From contig NZ_PGVE01000004.1 of NCBI RefSeq assembly GCF_002860255.1, positions 1 to 64,000 on the forward strand: a stretch of 64,000 nucleotides of DNA, in the 5' to 3' direction. Below the pieces are notes generated by a model. The model saw nothing but the letters and a program-made list of their open reading frames with translations. It was not told the DNA's origin and made no database searches. Positions 50,009 through 58,823 of this stretch are shown here, piece by piece (the stretch's first letter is position 1; each line of letters starts with the position of its first letter). Position numbers and translations under genes: made by a program. The stretch comes from Neobacillus cucumis (GTDB lineage: Bacteria > Bacillota > Bacilli > Bacillales > Cytobacillaceae).

Positions 50009-50848
50009 ATGAAAAAGTCAATTGTATCTCTTAAGGGAATTTCTTTTCAATATGATACACAGGAACGCTATGCCCTGAAAAATGTGAGCTTTGATATCTA
50101 TGAAGGTGAATGGCTCGCTATTGTCGGGCATAATGGCTCTGGTAAATCAACTATGGCAAAATTATTAAACGGTCTTCAGTTTCCCCAAGAAGGCGAAATC
50201 CTTATTGATAACTTAAAGCTGACGGAAGAAACGATTTGGGACATTCGAAAAAGAATTGGAATGGTTTTTCAAAATCCTGATAACCAATTTGTGGGAACGA
50301 CGGTACAGGATGATGTGGCTTTTGGTTTAGAAAATAATGGGGTACCTCGTGAAGAAATGGTGCAGCGTGTGGAGGATTCATTGAAAAAAGTAAAGATGGA
50401 TCAATTTCTATATCAAGAGCCACACCATCTATCAGGTGGACAGAAGCAACGCGTAGCCATTGCTGGTGTTTTAGCGTTAAGGCCGTCAATTATAATTCTC
50501 GATGAAGCAACCTCTATGCTGGATCCTAGAGGGCGTGAGGAAGTATTGGAGACAGTTCGTTTGTTAAAACAAGAGAAGTCCTTAACCGTTATCTCCATTA
50601 CCCATGACCTTGACGAGGCAGCTAAAGCTGACCGAATTATTGTAATGAATCGTGGAGAAGTATTTCGTGAGGGCACACCAGAAGAGATTTTTGCCATGGA
50701 TGAACAATTGATTGAATTAGGATTAGACATTCCTTTCTCAGTTAAAATGAGTAAGGCATTTCGTCAGCATGGATTGAAACTATCAAAGTATTATTTATCG
50801 GAAGAAGAGTTGGTGACAGAGTTATGGACATCTCGCTTCAGCATGTAG
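50009..50848 (+). CDS. ecfA1: ECF transporter ATPase EcfA1
   Basis: 279-residue ABC ATPase of the shared energising module that drives several vitamin- or metal-specific S components. Walker A GHNGSGKS (40-47), signature LSGGQKQR, Walker [15 protein letters not shown] chose the ATG at 50009, with AGGGAG upstream. Overlaps ecfA2 by 25 bases. No S component is nearby, so the substrate is not fixed by this locus. Confidence 0.95.
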   Translation: MKKSIVSLKGISFQYDTQERYALKNVSFDIYEGEWLAIVGHNGSGKSTMAKLLNGLQFPQEGEILIDNLKLTEETIWDIRKRIGMVFQNPDNQFVGTTVQDDVAFGLENNGVPREEMVQRVEDSLKKVKMDQFLYQEPHHLSGGQKQRVAIAGVLALRPSIIILDEATSMLDPRGREEVLETVRLLKQEKSLTVISITHDLDEAAKADRIIVMNRGEVFREGTPEEIFAMDEQLIELGLDIPFSVKMSKAFRQHGLKLSKYYLSEEELVTELWTSRFSM

Positions 50849-51690
50849 ATTACCGATATCAAGCAAATACACCTTTTGAGCGGCTGGCCATTGAAGATGT
50901 CTCCATTGAAATTCCAGCAGGCACCTATTTGGCCATTATTGGTCATACTGGTTCGGGGAAATCAACAGTCTTGCAGCACTTAAATGCACTCCTGCAGCCC
51001 TCCAATGGGAAGGTGAAAATCGGTCAGCATGAAATTATAGCAGGGCAAAAAAATAAACAGTTAAAACCTGTCCGACAAAAGGTAGGGATAGTGTTTCAAT
51101 TCCCAGAGCATCAATTATTTGAGGAAACTGTTGAAAAGGATATTATTTTTGGCCCAATGAATTTTGGTGTCTCCGAAACGGAGGCTAAGGAGAGGGCAAG
51201 ACGTGCCTTAAAACAAGTCGGCCTTACAGAAGATATCTTAGAAAAATCGCCATTTGATCTATCAGGCGGGCAAATGAGGCGTGTGGCTATTGCGGGTGTA
51301 CTCGCAATGGAACCTGAGGTCATCGTCCTAGACGAGCCTACGGCAGGTTTAGATCCGAGAGGCCGTAAAGAAATTATGGATATGTTTTATGCACTCCATA
51401 AGGAAAGAAAACTCTCTACCATCCTAGTTACTCATAGTATGGAAGATGCTGCAAGGTATGCCGACCAAATTGTGATCATGCAGCAAGGGAAAGTGGCGAA
51501 AAAAGGGACTCCTGAGGAAATCTTCTCTTCAACGGATGAGCTATTGAAAATGGGGCTAGATGTACCGGAAGTAGTTCGTTTTCAGTTAAAGCTAGAAGAG
51601 CAAGGCATAAAGCTAGATAAAATTTATCTCACGATTGACGAATTAACGTCAGAGGTTACTGAGGTATTAAGCAGGGGTGTCCGCTCATGA
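50824..51690 (+). CDS. ecfA2: ECF transporter ATPase EcfA2
   Basis: 288-residue second ABC ATPase; forms a heterodimer with EcfA1. Walker [10 protein letters not shown], signature LSGGQMRR, Walker [14 protein letters not shown]. Its stop overlaps the ecfT start (ATGA). Confidence 0.95.
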   Translation: MDISLQHVDYRYQANTPFERLAIEDVSIEIPAGTYLAIIGHTGSGKSTVLQHLNALLQPSNGKVKIGQHEIIAGQKNKQLKPVRQKVGIVFQFPEHQLFEETVEKDIIFGPMNFGVSETEAKERARRALKQVGLTEDILEKSPFDLSGGQMRRVAIAGVLAMEPEVIVLDEPTAGLDPRGRKEIMDMFYALHKERKLSTILVTHSMEDAARYADQIVIMQQGKVAKKGTPEEIFSSTDELLKMGLDVPEVVRFQLKLEEQGIKLDKIYLTIDELTSEVTEVLSRGVRS

Positions 51691-52484
51691 TGGAAAAAAT
51701 GATTTTTGGCCGTTATGTCCCTGCGGATTCAACTGTTCACAAAATGGACCCTCGCTCAAAACTGGTCATTATCTTTTTATTTGTTTGTATTATCTTTTTG
51801 GCTAATAACTGGATTACCTATGCACTTATTGGTATTTATACTTTCTATATGCTTGGTATGTCAAAGATTCCTGCCCGTTTTTTATACGGTGGGCTCAAAC
51901 CGGTAATATGGCTTGTTTTATTTACTTTAATCCTGCAGTTATTTTTTACTAAGCAAGGGGACCTTCTATTTAAATTTGGACCTGTAGAGATATATGAAGA
52001 AGGAGTTAGACAAGGGATCTTTATTTCCCTCAGATTCTTCTTCTTAATTCTTATGACATCTTTATTGACACTAACGACAAGTCCGATTGAAATCACAGAT
52101 GGTATGGAAACTCTTTTAAATCCATTAAAGAAGATCCGGTTTCCAGTACATGAGATGGCGTTAATGATGTCTATCTCTTTACGTTTTATCCCTACGCTGA
52201 TGCAGGAAACGGACAAGATTATGAAAGCACAAATTGCTCGAGGTGTTGAGTTTGACAGCGGACCGTTAAAGGAGCGGATGAAAGCGGTAATTCCGCTTTT
52301 GATTCCTTTGTTTGTCAGCGCCTTTAAACGTGCAGAGGAGCTTGCTATAGCCATGGAGGCACGGGGCTACCGCGGCGGTGAGGGAAGGACAAAATACCGT
52401 CAGCTCAGCTGGGGAACAGTGGATACAATCCAAATCCTTTTATTAGCTGTGTTAACTATTTTACTAATCCTATTACGGTCATAA
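51687..52484 (+). CDS. ecfT: ECF transporter transmembrane protein EcfT
   Basis: 265-residue membrane scaffold with about five to six helices and the two Ala-Arg-Gly coupling motifs (AQIARGVEFD and AMEARGYRGG) that dock on the ATPases. Three-gene order ecfA1-ecfA2-ecfT matches other Firmicutes. Confidence 0.95.
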   Translation: MMEKMIFGRYVPADSTVHKMDPRSKLVIIFLFVCIIFLANNWITYALIGIYTFYMLGMSKIPARFLYGGLKPVIWLVLFTLILQLFFTKQGDLLFKFGPVEIYEEGVRQGIFISLRFFFLILMTSLLTLTTSPIEITDGMETLLNPLKKIRFPVHEMALMMSISLRFIPTLMQETDKIMKAQIARGVEFDSGPLKERMKAVIPLLIPLFVSAFKRAEELAIAMEARGYRGGEGRTKYRQLSWGTVDTIQILLLAVLTILLILLRS

Positions 52485-52493
52485 TGGAGCGAA

Positions 52494-53237
52494 ATGATGC
52501 AAAGGTATAAGTCGATTATTTCTTATGATGGATCAGGGTTTTCCGGTTACCAAGTTCAGCCAAATAAACGTACCGTTCAATCCGAACTGGAAGCAGTCTT
52601 AGCTAAGATGCATAAAGGGAAGCCTATTAAAGTTTCTGCATCTGGAAGAACTGATGCAGGAGTCCATGCAAAAGGGCAGGTCATTCATTTTGATTCACCC
52701 CTTCCGATTTCAGAGGAAAAATGGGAAATAGCCCTTAATTCACTGCTGCCGGTGGATATATCTGTCCTTTCAGTTATAAAAGTAGATTCGTCGTTTCATG
52801 CTAGATTTGATGCGAGAGGAAAAGAATATCACTATGTCCTGCAGCTTTCGAAGAAAAGGGATCCCTTTCAGCGGCATTTTGCTTATCAATATCCCTACTC
52901 ATTAAATTTAGAGGCTATGATGCAAGCGAGTCGTCATTTCATTGGGACCCATGATTTTACGAGTTTTTGCTCTGCAAAGACGGAGGTTGAGGATAGAATT
53001 CGCACCATTGAGACGATTGATTTTTTCCTTGATGGGGATTTTCTGACGCTTCGTTTTGTGGGTAATGGGTTTTTATATAACATGGTTCGCATTCTGACAG
53101 GTACTTTAATAGAAGTTGGTACTGGAAAACGAAAGCCGGAACAAATGGTGGATATTTTGGGAGAAAAGGATCGCCGTGTTGCCGGTAAGACCGCTCCATC
53201 TCAAGGTCTATATCTTTGGAAAGTATTTTATGATTAA
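52494..53237 (+). CDS. truA: tRNA pseudouridine(38-40) synthase
   Basis: 247-residue enzyme modifying the anticodon stem-loop. Catalytic Asp is in SGRTDAGVHA (about residue 53). The C-terminal GNGFLYNMVRILTGTLIEVG is typical. Two adjacent ATGs (52494, 52497) are possible starts. Confidence 0.96.
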   Translation: MMQRYKSIISYDGSGFSGYQVQPNKRTVQSELEAVLAKMHKGKPIKVSASGRTDAGVHAKGQVIHFDSPLPISEEKWEIALNSLLPVDISVLSVIKVDSSFHARFDARGKEYHYVLQLSKKRDPFQRHFAYQYPYSLNLEAMMQASRHFIGTHDFTSFCSAKTEVEDRIRTIETIDFFLDGDFLTLRFVGNGFLYNMVRILTGTLIEVGTGKRKPEQMVDILGEKDRRVAGKTAPSQGLYLWKVFYD

Positions 53238-53273
53238 AATTTCTAAAACAACCTAACCTGGTGTAACATTTTC

Positions 53274-53302
53274 TTGACATTTAGACCTGTAGTATTTATT
53301 AT
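53274..53302 (+). promoter_or_regulatory. SigA promoter of rplM-rpsI
   Basis: TTGACA, 17-bp spacer, TATTAT. The leader is about 180 bases long. Confidence 0.75.
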
Positions 53303-53304
53303 AT

Positions 53305-53478
53305 TAAATGTGCGTGTTTTTAATCCCACGATAAAGCCCCGGAAAGTCTTCATCGTGATTGAAAATATATGATTTGAAAAATTACTGCACGAGGGCATTA
53401 GATGTTTATTCCCGGAACAGAATAGAACGCTGATAGCTTTAAAAGTGCGAAAATAATAATCTTTAATGGATTTAATAG
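53305..53478 (+). promoter_or_regulatory. Probable L13 (rplM) mRNA leader
   Basis: A long untranslated leader precedes rplM, where Bacillus carries the L13 leader element. I see possible stems (for example CACGATAAAG with CTTCATCGTG, 53327-53357) but could not confirm the full consensus by eye. Confidence 0.4.
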
Positions 53479-53489
53479 GAGGGAAACTC

Positions 53490-53927
53490 ATGCGTTCAAC
53501 GTTTATGGCAAATGCCAACAATATCGAGCGTAAATGGTATGTGATTGATGCAGAAGGCAAAACTCTTGGTCGTCTTGCTTCTGAAGTAGCTTCAATCTTA
53601 CGCGGTAAAAACAAACCAACTTTTACACCACATGTTGACACTGGTGATAATGTAATTATCCTTAATGCTTCTAAAGTAGAACTAACTGGTAAGAAATTAA
53701 CTGACAAGATCTACTACCGTCACACAATGCACCCAGGTGGTTTGAAAACTAGAACTGCTCTTGAAATGCGTACAAACTACGCTGAGAAAATGATCGAGCT
53801 TGCTGTTAAAGGCATGCTTCCAAAGAATTCTCTTGGTCGTCAAATGTTCAAAAAATTACACGTGTATGCTGGCAGTGAGCATCCACACCAAGCACAAAAA
53901 CCTGAAGTTTACGAACTTCGCGGTTAA
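53490..53927 (+). CDS. rplM: 50S ribosomal protein L13
   Basis: 145-residue early-assembly protein; [20 protein letters not shown] and [21 protein letters not shown] chose the ATG at 53490 after AGGAGGGAAACTC; an in-frame ATG at 53466 lies before that site. Confidence 0.97.
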   Translation: MRSTFMANANNIERKWYVIDAEGKTLGRLASEVASILRGKNKPTFTPHVDTGDNVIILNASKVELTGKKLTDKIYYRHTMHPGGLKTRTALEMRTNYAEKMIELAVKGMLPKNSLGRQMFKKLHVYAGSEHPHQAQKPEVYELRG

Positions 53928-53949
53928 TTAAGAGGGAGGGACAAAAACT

Positions 53950-54342
53950 ATGGCACAAGTTCAATATATCGGTACTGGTCGCCGTAAGAGCTCTGTCGCA
54001 CGTGTGCGCTTAGTTCCTGGCACAGGTAAAATTGTAGTTAATGGTCGTGAAATCGAAGATTATATCCCATTCGAAGCATTACGTGTTGTTGTAAGACAAC
54101 CACTAGTTGCAACTGAAACAGTTGGCAGCTATGATGTTCTTGTAAACGTAAGCGGCGGTGGATACACTGGTCAAGCTGGCGCAATCCGCCACGGTATTGC
54201 CCGTGCATTACTTCAAGCTGATCCAGAATTCCGTCCAACATTAAAGCGCGCAGGTTTATTAACTCGTGATGCACGTATGAAAGAGCGTAAGAAATACGGT
54301 CTTAAAGGTGCTCGTCGTGCGCCTCAGTTCTCAAAACGTTAA
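53950..54342 (+). CDS. rpsI: 30S ribosomal protein S9
   Basis: 130-residue head protein whose C-terminal Arg/Lys tail (RRAPQFSKR) contacts P-site t[24 protein letters not shown] core is present. A terminator follows; this is the end of the core ribosomal region. Confidence 0.98.
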   Translation: MAQVQYIGTGRRKSSVARVRLVPGTGKIVVNGREIEDYIPFEALRVVVRQPLVATETVGSYDVLVNVSGGGYTGQAGAIRHGIARALLQADPEFRPTLKRAGLLTRDARMKERKKYGLKGARRAPQFSKR

Positions 54343-54355
54343 TTTTGGCGTTTCA

Positions 54356-54391
54356 AAGACTCTCAGTCATTTTGGCTGGGGGTCTTTTTTA
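54356..54391 (+). terminator. Intrinsic terminator after rpsI
   Basis: AAGACTCTCAGTC pairs with GGCTGGGGGTCTT (with G-U pairs), followed by T residues. The rest of 54392-54695 holds only a possible promoter and a stray AAGGAGG (54614-54620) not followed by an ORF. Confidence 0.85.
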
Positions 54392-54571
54392 TGCTTAAAA
54401 TGAGTAATTGATCGTACAACAGTACAATTAAACTTTTGATTAAAGAACTATTTGTTCATTAAGGGGATTGGTCATCATTTATGAGATAAAGTTGAATTCA
54501 TCGAAAACTAATCACTAGCATTTTTAAAAGTGGAAGGAAAAATTAGTTGCTATTTGCATAATTTTTGTGCT

Positions 54572-54600
54572 TTGGGTAATTATACCATTGTTCTTATAAA
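54572..54600 (+). promoter_or_regulatory. Possible promoter of the quinoprotein dehydrogenase
   Basis: TTGGGT, 17-bp spacer, TATAAA, 95 bases before the gene. The -35 is poor. Confidence 0.35.
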
Positions 54601-54695
54601 AATTAGAATCCTTAAGGAGGTTTAAAGACTCTAAGTGGAATAATTTATCATCAAAAATTCAATTTATTATTTCATAATGTCAGGAGGGTATTTCC

Positions 54696-56621
54696 GTGAT
54701 GCGATTTTTAAAGTCATTAGGTTTAGTTTTGCTAGCGAGTATGGTTATAGTTGGCTGTCAGTCGAATAACAAGAATAATGCAAAAAACAAAGGGGAAACC
54801 AAGGAATCCAACCAGGCAAATCAGGAAGATGAGACAGGATTCCCAAATTGGGGGTATGACTTTCAACATACCCGACATGTGCCCTATAAAGAGATTACAA
54901 AAGCTAATGTAAAAAAAATGGGGATTGCATGGCAGCAGGATATATTAGATTGGAATAAGGATGTTCCAAATTTACAAGAGGATTTCCCTGTCATCCACGA
55001 CGGGGTCATGTATGTGACCAGCGCGAAAAATCATGTGTTTGCGATTGATGCCGCAAGTGGAAAGAAACTATGGGTATGGACACCGCCCAAGGACGTACTT
55101 GATCATCTTAATAGTTTGCCATGGCAGTCCAATGTGGCAAGCAGGGGTGTCGCAGTGGCCAATGGAAATGTATTTGTCTTAATGATAGATAATCGGCTGG
55201 CTAAACTTGATGCGAAGAACGGAAAACTGTTAAAAATGGTCAACTTTTGGGACCATGAACCTTCTATCAAGTTGGAAAACAGATATTATGAATCTTCAGC
55301 TCCGATGTATTATGATGGCAACGTTTACGTTGGAAGCAGTGGCGGTGATAATGGTACACGAGGTTTTGTTTGGGCGTTTAAAGCAGATACCTTGGAACCG
55401 CTATGGAAAGAGCCGTTTTGGACCGTTCCTGAAAGAGGAACGGGCTGGGCGAAGGGTAAATATACGGGCGGAGGCTCCGTATGGACACCGATGTCATTTG
55501 ATCCAGATACTGACATGATGTATTTTGCAGTAGGGAATCCAGCTCCGGACTTTTACGATGCAGATAGAAAAGGAAAAAATCCATATACCGATTCTATTGT
55601 TGCTTTAGATAGTAAAACAGGGAAATTTAAGTGGTCATCCAATCAAGTAGACCATGATATATGGGATTATGACGCTGCCGCAACACCGATGATTCTCAAT
55701 GCAAAGGTGGGTGGGAAAAAACAAAAGGTTGTGGTTGAAGGCGGTAAGAATGGAAAGTGGTATGCATGGGACGCAAAAACAGGGAAAACCATTTATGATG
55801 GGGTACCTTTTGTAAAAATTCAACATTCAGACGTACCAAGCGATGAGAGTAAAGCTGTACTTCAATGGCCAGGAACGCCAGGTGGAGAAAGCTATGCTCC
55901 AGAGACTTATGACCCTGAAACCAACTATGTGCTTATTCCAGGTATTAATAGTCCTAATTTAATGGTAGCAGCTAAAGATGCAGAAGAGATTGCAAAAGAT
56001 AATAATACCTTCCCAGGAACAAAGATCCTTCCTTTGCCAAAGGATGTTGATGTTTCTGGTACCATTACAGCAATTGATATGAATACAGGGAAAAAAGTAT
56101 ATCAAAATAAAACGGACGATCCGATGTATGGCGGTTTCACAAGTACTGCTGCCGGTCTTGCTTTTTACGGGGAATTGGGTGGAAACGTAAATGCTCTTGA
56201 TATTAAAACAGGTAAAGTATTATGGAGTATGCAAAGTGGAGGAAAACAAATCAAAATGGCACCTTCCATATATACAGTTGACGGCAAAGAATATGTTGCA
56301 GTCATTACTGGCGGTACGAAGGTTGTTGTTTATGGTCTCGGAGGGAAGTTAAAACCTGGAGCTATAAATAAAAATGCAAAATTACAAGGGGAAGCAGACG
56401 TTGTTATCGATCCGGAAAAGGTTTACAAAAGAAGTTGTGTATCTTGTCACGGGGATCAGCTTCAGGGCGCAACAGCTCCAAATCTTCAACACATAGGTAA
56501 AACTATGACCAAAGATGAAATATTGAATCAAATACTAAATGGCGGCGATCGCATGCCAGCGGGCCTAGCTAAAGGTGCAGAGGCTGAAGCACTAGCAGAT
56601 TGGCTATCCAAAAAGAAATGA
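54696..56621 (+). CDS. PQQ-dependent dehydrogenase lipoprotein with C-terminal cytochrome c domain
   Basis: A 641-residue quinohaemoprotein. N-terminal lipoprotein signal with lipobox VIVGC (Cys21), then a low-complexity Asn/Lys linker, an eight-bladed PQQ beta-propeller (about 50-560) and a cytochrome c domain with CVSCH (581-585) and a likely axial Met620 in DRMPAG. The alcohol-dehydrogenase-type segment HDIWDYDAAATP gives catalytic Asp324 and a second Asp326. Asp218 in SSGGDNGTRG stands where these enzymes usually have a metal-binding Glu. The vicinal disulfide of methanol dehydrogenases is absent. It should oxidise an alcohol or sugar outside the membrane and pass electrons to the respiratory chain. 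GTG 54696 or ATG 54699 are both possible starts after AGGAGG. Substrate unknown. Confidence 0.88.
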   Translation: MMRFLKSLGLVLLASMVIVGCQSNNKNNAKNKGETKESNQANQEDETGFPNWGYDFQHTRHVPYKEITKANVKKMGIAWQQDILDWNKDVPNLQEDFPVIHDGVMYVTSAKNHVFAIDAASGKKLWVWTPPKDVLDHLNSLPWQSNVASRGVAVANGNVFVLMIDNRLAKLDAKNGKLLKMVNFWDHEPSIKLENRYYESSAPMYYDGNVYVGSSGGDNGTRGFVWAFKADTLEPLWKEPFWTVPERGTGWAKGKYTGGGSVWTPMSFDPDTDMMYFAVGNPAPDFYDADRKGKNPYTDSIVALDSKTGKFKWSSNQVDHDIWDYDAAATPMILNAKVGGKKQKVVVEGGKNGKWYAWDAKTGKTIYDGVPFVKIQHSDVPSDESKAVLQWPGTPGGESYAPETYDPETNYVLIPGINSPNLMVAAKDAEEIAKDNNTFPGTKILPLPKDVDVSGTITAIDMNTGKKVYQNKTDDPMYGGFTSTAAGLAFYGELGGNVNALDIKTGKVLWSMQSGGKQIKMAPSIYTVDGKEYVAVITGGTKVVVYGLGGKLKPGAINKNAKLQGEADVVIDPEKVYKRSCVSCHGDQLQGATAPNLQHIGKTMTKDEILNQILNGGDRMPAGLAKGAEAEALADWLSKKK

Positions 56622-56636
56622 TTTTTACTCTAGAAG

Positions 56637-56678
56637 CAATCCGAGTCTGATTCCTTTAACGGACTCAGATTGTTTCTT
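56637..56678 (+). terminator. Intrinsic terminator after the dehydrogenase
   Basis: CAATCCGAGTC pairs with GACTCAGATTG (one mismatch), then TTTCTT. The dehydrogenase is therefore transcribed apart from the pqq genes. Confidence 0.75.
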
Positions 56679-56740
56679 AAAAGGATGAATATAGATTGGC
56701 GAAACATCAGATATTCACGAAAAATAAGGATGGTGTTAAA

Positions 56741-57205
56741 ATGAGGAAATTACCGAACTATACCGTGCGATTCATTGGTGCCGCCTTATGTATTTCCTTA
56801 CTCTTTGGATTTGCCTTCCCAACTTTGACTAATGCTCAATCGAGTAAAGGCTTAGGTTCATCCGAGGATAACGGAATCAGGTTAACCATCAATGACTATT
56901 CCATAATAAACCACGGCCAAGACATTCAGCTGCATTATACGATAACCTCAAATTCAAATATACAAGTTAGTTCGAATACTAAAAGTTTAATTGAAAACCC
57001 GTATATTTGGATTGGGCATACGTTAGTTCGTGAGGAATCAGAATCGTTTAAGAAAGTAAGTAATAATGAGTATAAAGGAACGATAATAGCACAGATGCAT
57101 CATTACCGAACCGATAATACTGAAATGTCATTTCATACACATGGCATAGTGAATCAAAAGGGTCAATGGACAGTTAATTTTATGTTAAAGAGTAGTCAGT
57201 ACTGA
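56741..57205 (+). CDS. Small secreted hypothetical protein
   Basis: 154 residues from the ATG at 56741, which has AAGGA ten bases upstream. N-terminal signal peptide: basic start MRKLPNYTVR, hydrophobic core and a probable cleavage after TNA (about residue 31). The mature part is hydrophilic, with IQLHYTITSNSNIQVSSN and a His-rich stretch (MHHYRTDNTEMSFHTHGI). No family recognised. A longer frame begins with TTG at 56696 but would add residues before the signal peptide. It lies between the dehydrogenase and the pqq genes, bounded by terminators on both sides, so a role with PQQ is only guilt by location. Confidence 0.6.
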   Translation: MRKLPNYTVRFIGAALCISLLFGFAFPTLTNAQSSKGLGSSEDNGIRLTINDYSIINHGQDIQLHYTITSNSNIQVSSNTKSLIENPYIWIGHTLVREESESFKKVSNNEYKGTIIAQMHHYRTDNTEMSFHTHGIVNQKGQWTVNFMLKSSQY

Positions 57206-57322
57206 GGTAGATGTTGAAAAACTAAAAGTATCACGTATCATACTTAAATCGTACGGGATAAATCTTTTGAAGTATTAAAGACCGTTTACAATTGAAGAAT
57301 TTGTGAATAAATGGATGTTTTT

Positions 57323-57358
57323 AACCTGAGTTTTGATAAGCTCAGGTTGTTTTTTTTG
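57323..57358 (+). terminator. Intrinsic terminator
   Basis: AACCTGAG / CTCAGGTT with a ten-base loop and a run of nine T residues. It isolates the pqq operon from upstream transcription. Confidence 0.88.
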
Positions 57359-57475
57359 TCAGGTAAATTTGCAGCATTTTGCAAAATACGAGTTTACTTT
57401 TGGACAACTTCAGGTTGAATTTTTAGTTATTTTGGTGTTTCAGCCGACATAAGATAGTTTTGAAAAGTAAAATAC

Positions 57476-57512
57476 GACACCCCTTTAATAAATAATTATT
57501 ATTGAAGGTGTC
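57476..57512 (+). promoter_or_regulatory. Hairpin immediately upstream of pqqA
   Basis: GACACC pairs with GGTGTC, extended past a CC bulge by TTTAATAA / TTATTGAA. It ends just before the GGGGGGGAG ribosome binding site of pqqA. No T-run follows, so it is not a terminator; it could be an operator or control translation. The rest of 57359-57530 shows no clear promoter. Confidence 0.5.
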
Positions 57513-57530
57513 TTGAAAGGGGGGGAGCAC

Positions 57531-57605
57531 ATGTGGTTAAAGCCTGAGTACGAAATTATCAACACGTCTTGCGAGGTGACGATGTATTCGTACATCGCCA
57601 AGTAA
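57531..57605 (+). CDS. pqqA: PQQ precursor peptide PqqA
   Basis: 24 residues, MWLKPEYEIINTSCEVTMYS then YIAK. It has the defining Glu-x3-Tyr motif: Glu15 and Tyr19 in EVTMY, the two residues joined to form PQQ, and begins like other PqqA peptides (MWxKP). GGGGGGGAG lies five bases upstream of the ATG. PqqE joins the Glu and Tyr side chains while PqqD presents the peptide. Too short for ordinary ORF calling, but the motif plus the neighbouring genes make it convincing. Confidence 0.9.
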   Translation: MWLKPEYEIINTSCEVTMYSYIAK

Positions 57606-57659
57606 CACAGACTGTTTGCCTCTTGTTCATGATTTTACCAAAACACGGAGGGTGTGCCA

Positions 57660-57899
57660 ATGAATCGTTACTTAAAATCAGTGATGGGCTTGATGGTCGG
57701 GGGTGCTACAGCAGGAGGATGGCTGCTTGTCGATCTCCTGCTTCCTGATCCAATAGGGGACTATTTGCTATTTATCCTGATGGCTGTAGTAAATATGGCG
57801 ATAGGTTGGCAGGTTGGCAGGTTATTTGGAAAATCGAAGAATATTGAAAAAAACAATGCCCTCATTGAAGGGAAGGGACTGAAACCAAATTCGAATTAG
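57660..57899 (+). CDS. Small two-helix membrane protein between pqqA and pqqB
   Basis: 79 residues from the ATG at 57660, eight bases after CGGAGGG; a GTG at 57654 is too close to the site. Two hydrophobic helices, about residues 8-30 (SVMGLMVGGATAGGWLLVDL) and 36-58 (YLLFILMAVVNMAIGWQVG), then a basic, hydrophilic tail. No family recognised and no counterpart in the standard pqqABCDE order. Its stop codon overlaps the start region of pqqB, so it may be needed to couple pqqB translation. It might aid export or processing of PQQ; that is speculation. Confidence 0.65.
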   Translation: MNRYLKSVMGLMVGGATAGGWLLVDLLLPDPIGDYLLFILMAVVNMAIGWQVGRLFGKSKNIEKNNALIEGKGLKPNSN

Positions 57900-58821
57900 A
57901 GTATTAGGAGCAGCGGCTGGAGGAGGTTTTCCGCAGTGGAACTGTGCCTGTCCCAATTGTCGGGCTGTCCGCTCAGGAAACGATTCACTCCGGCCGTTAT
58001 TACAATCTTCGCTTGCGGTAACTGCCAATGAAAAGGACTGGTACCTCATCAATGCAGGCCCGGATATTCTCAGGCAAATTGAATCGTTTGCTTCCCTAAA
58101 TGCAGGTCCTGGGATAAGAGAGACCCCTATTGCAGGTGTTTTTTTAACCGATGCGGAGCTCGACCATACGATCGGGTTATTGTCACTGCGGGAGGGCTCT
58201 AGTATGACGATTTATGGGACCAAGATGGTAAGAAGCTGCTTGCAGTCCGCTTTTCCGGTGTTTCCAATGCTAAAAAACTATTGTTCATGGGAATGGCAGT
58301 CTTTTAATCCAGGCATTCGGCAAAAAGTGGGACCATTACATGAAGAAGATGGAGGAACCATCATCGTGGAGCCGGTTCCCGTTTCGAAAAAACCGCCGCT
58401 CTATGCCAAGTCGACCCAAGAGCTGGACTGTCATGAAGAGATTTGGGAGGTTGGACTTGTTCTTCATAATGAGGGTTCGGGCAGGTGTCTTGCTTTTTTT
58501 CCTACATTAGAAAAGATCACTCCTGCTATAGAAGCTTGCTTAAAAAAAGCCGATATCCTGATGGTAGATGGAACTTTTTGGTCGGAAGATGAATTAACCG
58601 GGATGGGGGCAGCCGCTCGTGACGCAAAAAGCATGGGCCACTTACCGATTAGCGGACCAACAGGCACTTTGGAATTATTAGCCTCTTTCCCGGCAGAAAG
58701 AAAAATTCTAATCCACATTAATAACAGCAACCCTATTTTGAAAAAGGATTCAGTGGAAAGGAATATATTAGAGCGGCTTGGTATTGAAGTTGCCTATGAT
58801 GGCATGGAACTGGAGGTGTGA
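57889..58821 (+). CDS. pqqB: PQQ biosynthesis protein PqqB, probable AUU start
   Basis: Metallo-beta-lactamase-fold oxygenase proposed to hydroxylate the Glu-Tyr intermediate. The homologous frame runs to 310 residues, like known PqqB. It opens (M)[18 protein letters not shown], has CxCxxC zinc ligands Cys19, Cys21, Cys24, the metal motif [12 protein letters not shown], then MGHLPI and HINNSNP. No ATG, GTG or TTG precedes the conserved N-terminus: an in-frame TGA lies at 57880-57882. The best start is ATT at 57889 (or ATT 57895, overlapping the TAG of the preceding gene). The first standard codon, TTG 58180, would remove a third of the protein including the zinc motif. Confidence 0.82.
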   Translation: MRIRVLGAAAGGGFPQWNCACPNCRAVRSGNDSLRPLLQSSLAVTANEKDWYLINAGPDILRQIESFASLNAGPGIRETPIAGVFLTDAELDHTIGLLSLREGSSMTIYGTKMVRSCLQSAFPVFPMLKNYCSWEWQSFNPGIRQKVGPLHEEDGGTIIVEPVPVSKKPPLYAKSTQELDCHEEIWEVGLVLHNEGSGRCLAFFPTLEKITPAIEACLKKADILMVDGTFWSEDELTGMGAAARDAKSMGHLPISGPTGTLELLASFPAERKILIHINNSNPILKKDSVERNILERLGIEVAYDGMELEV

Positions 58822-58823
58822 TG

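Noticed and set aside
54614-54640. Strong AAGGAGG suggesting a small gene before the dehydrogenase
   Set aside because: The only nearby start, a GTG, is followed by a stop after one codon.
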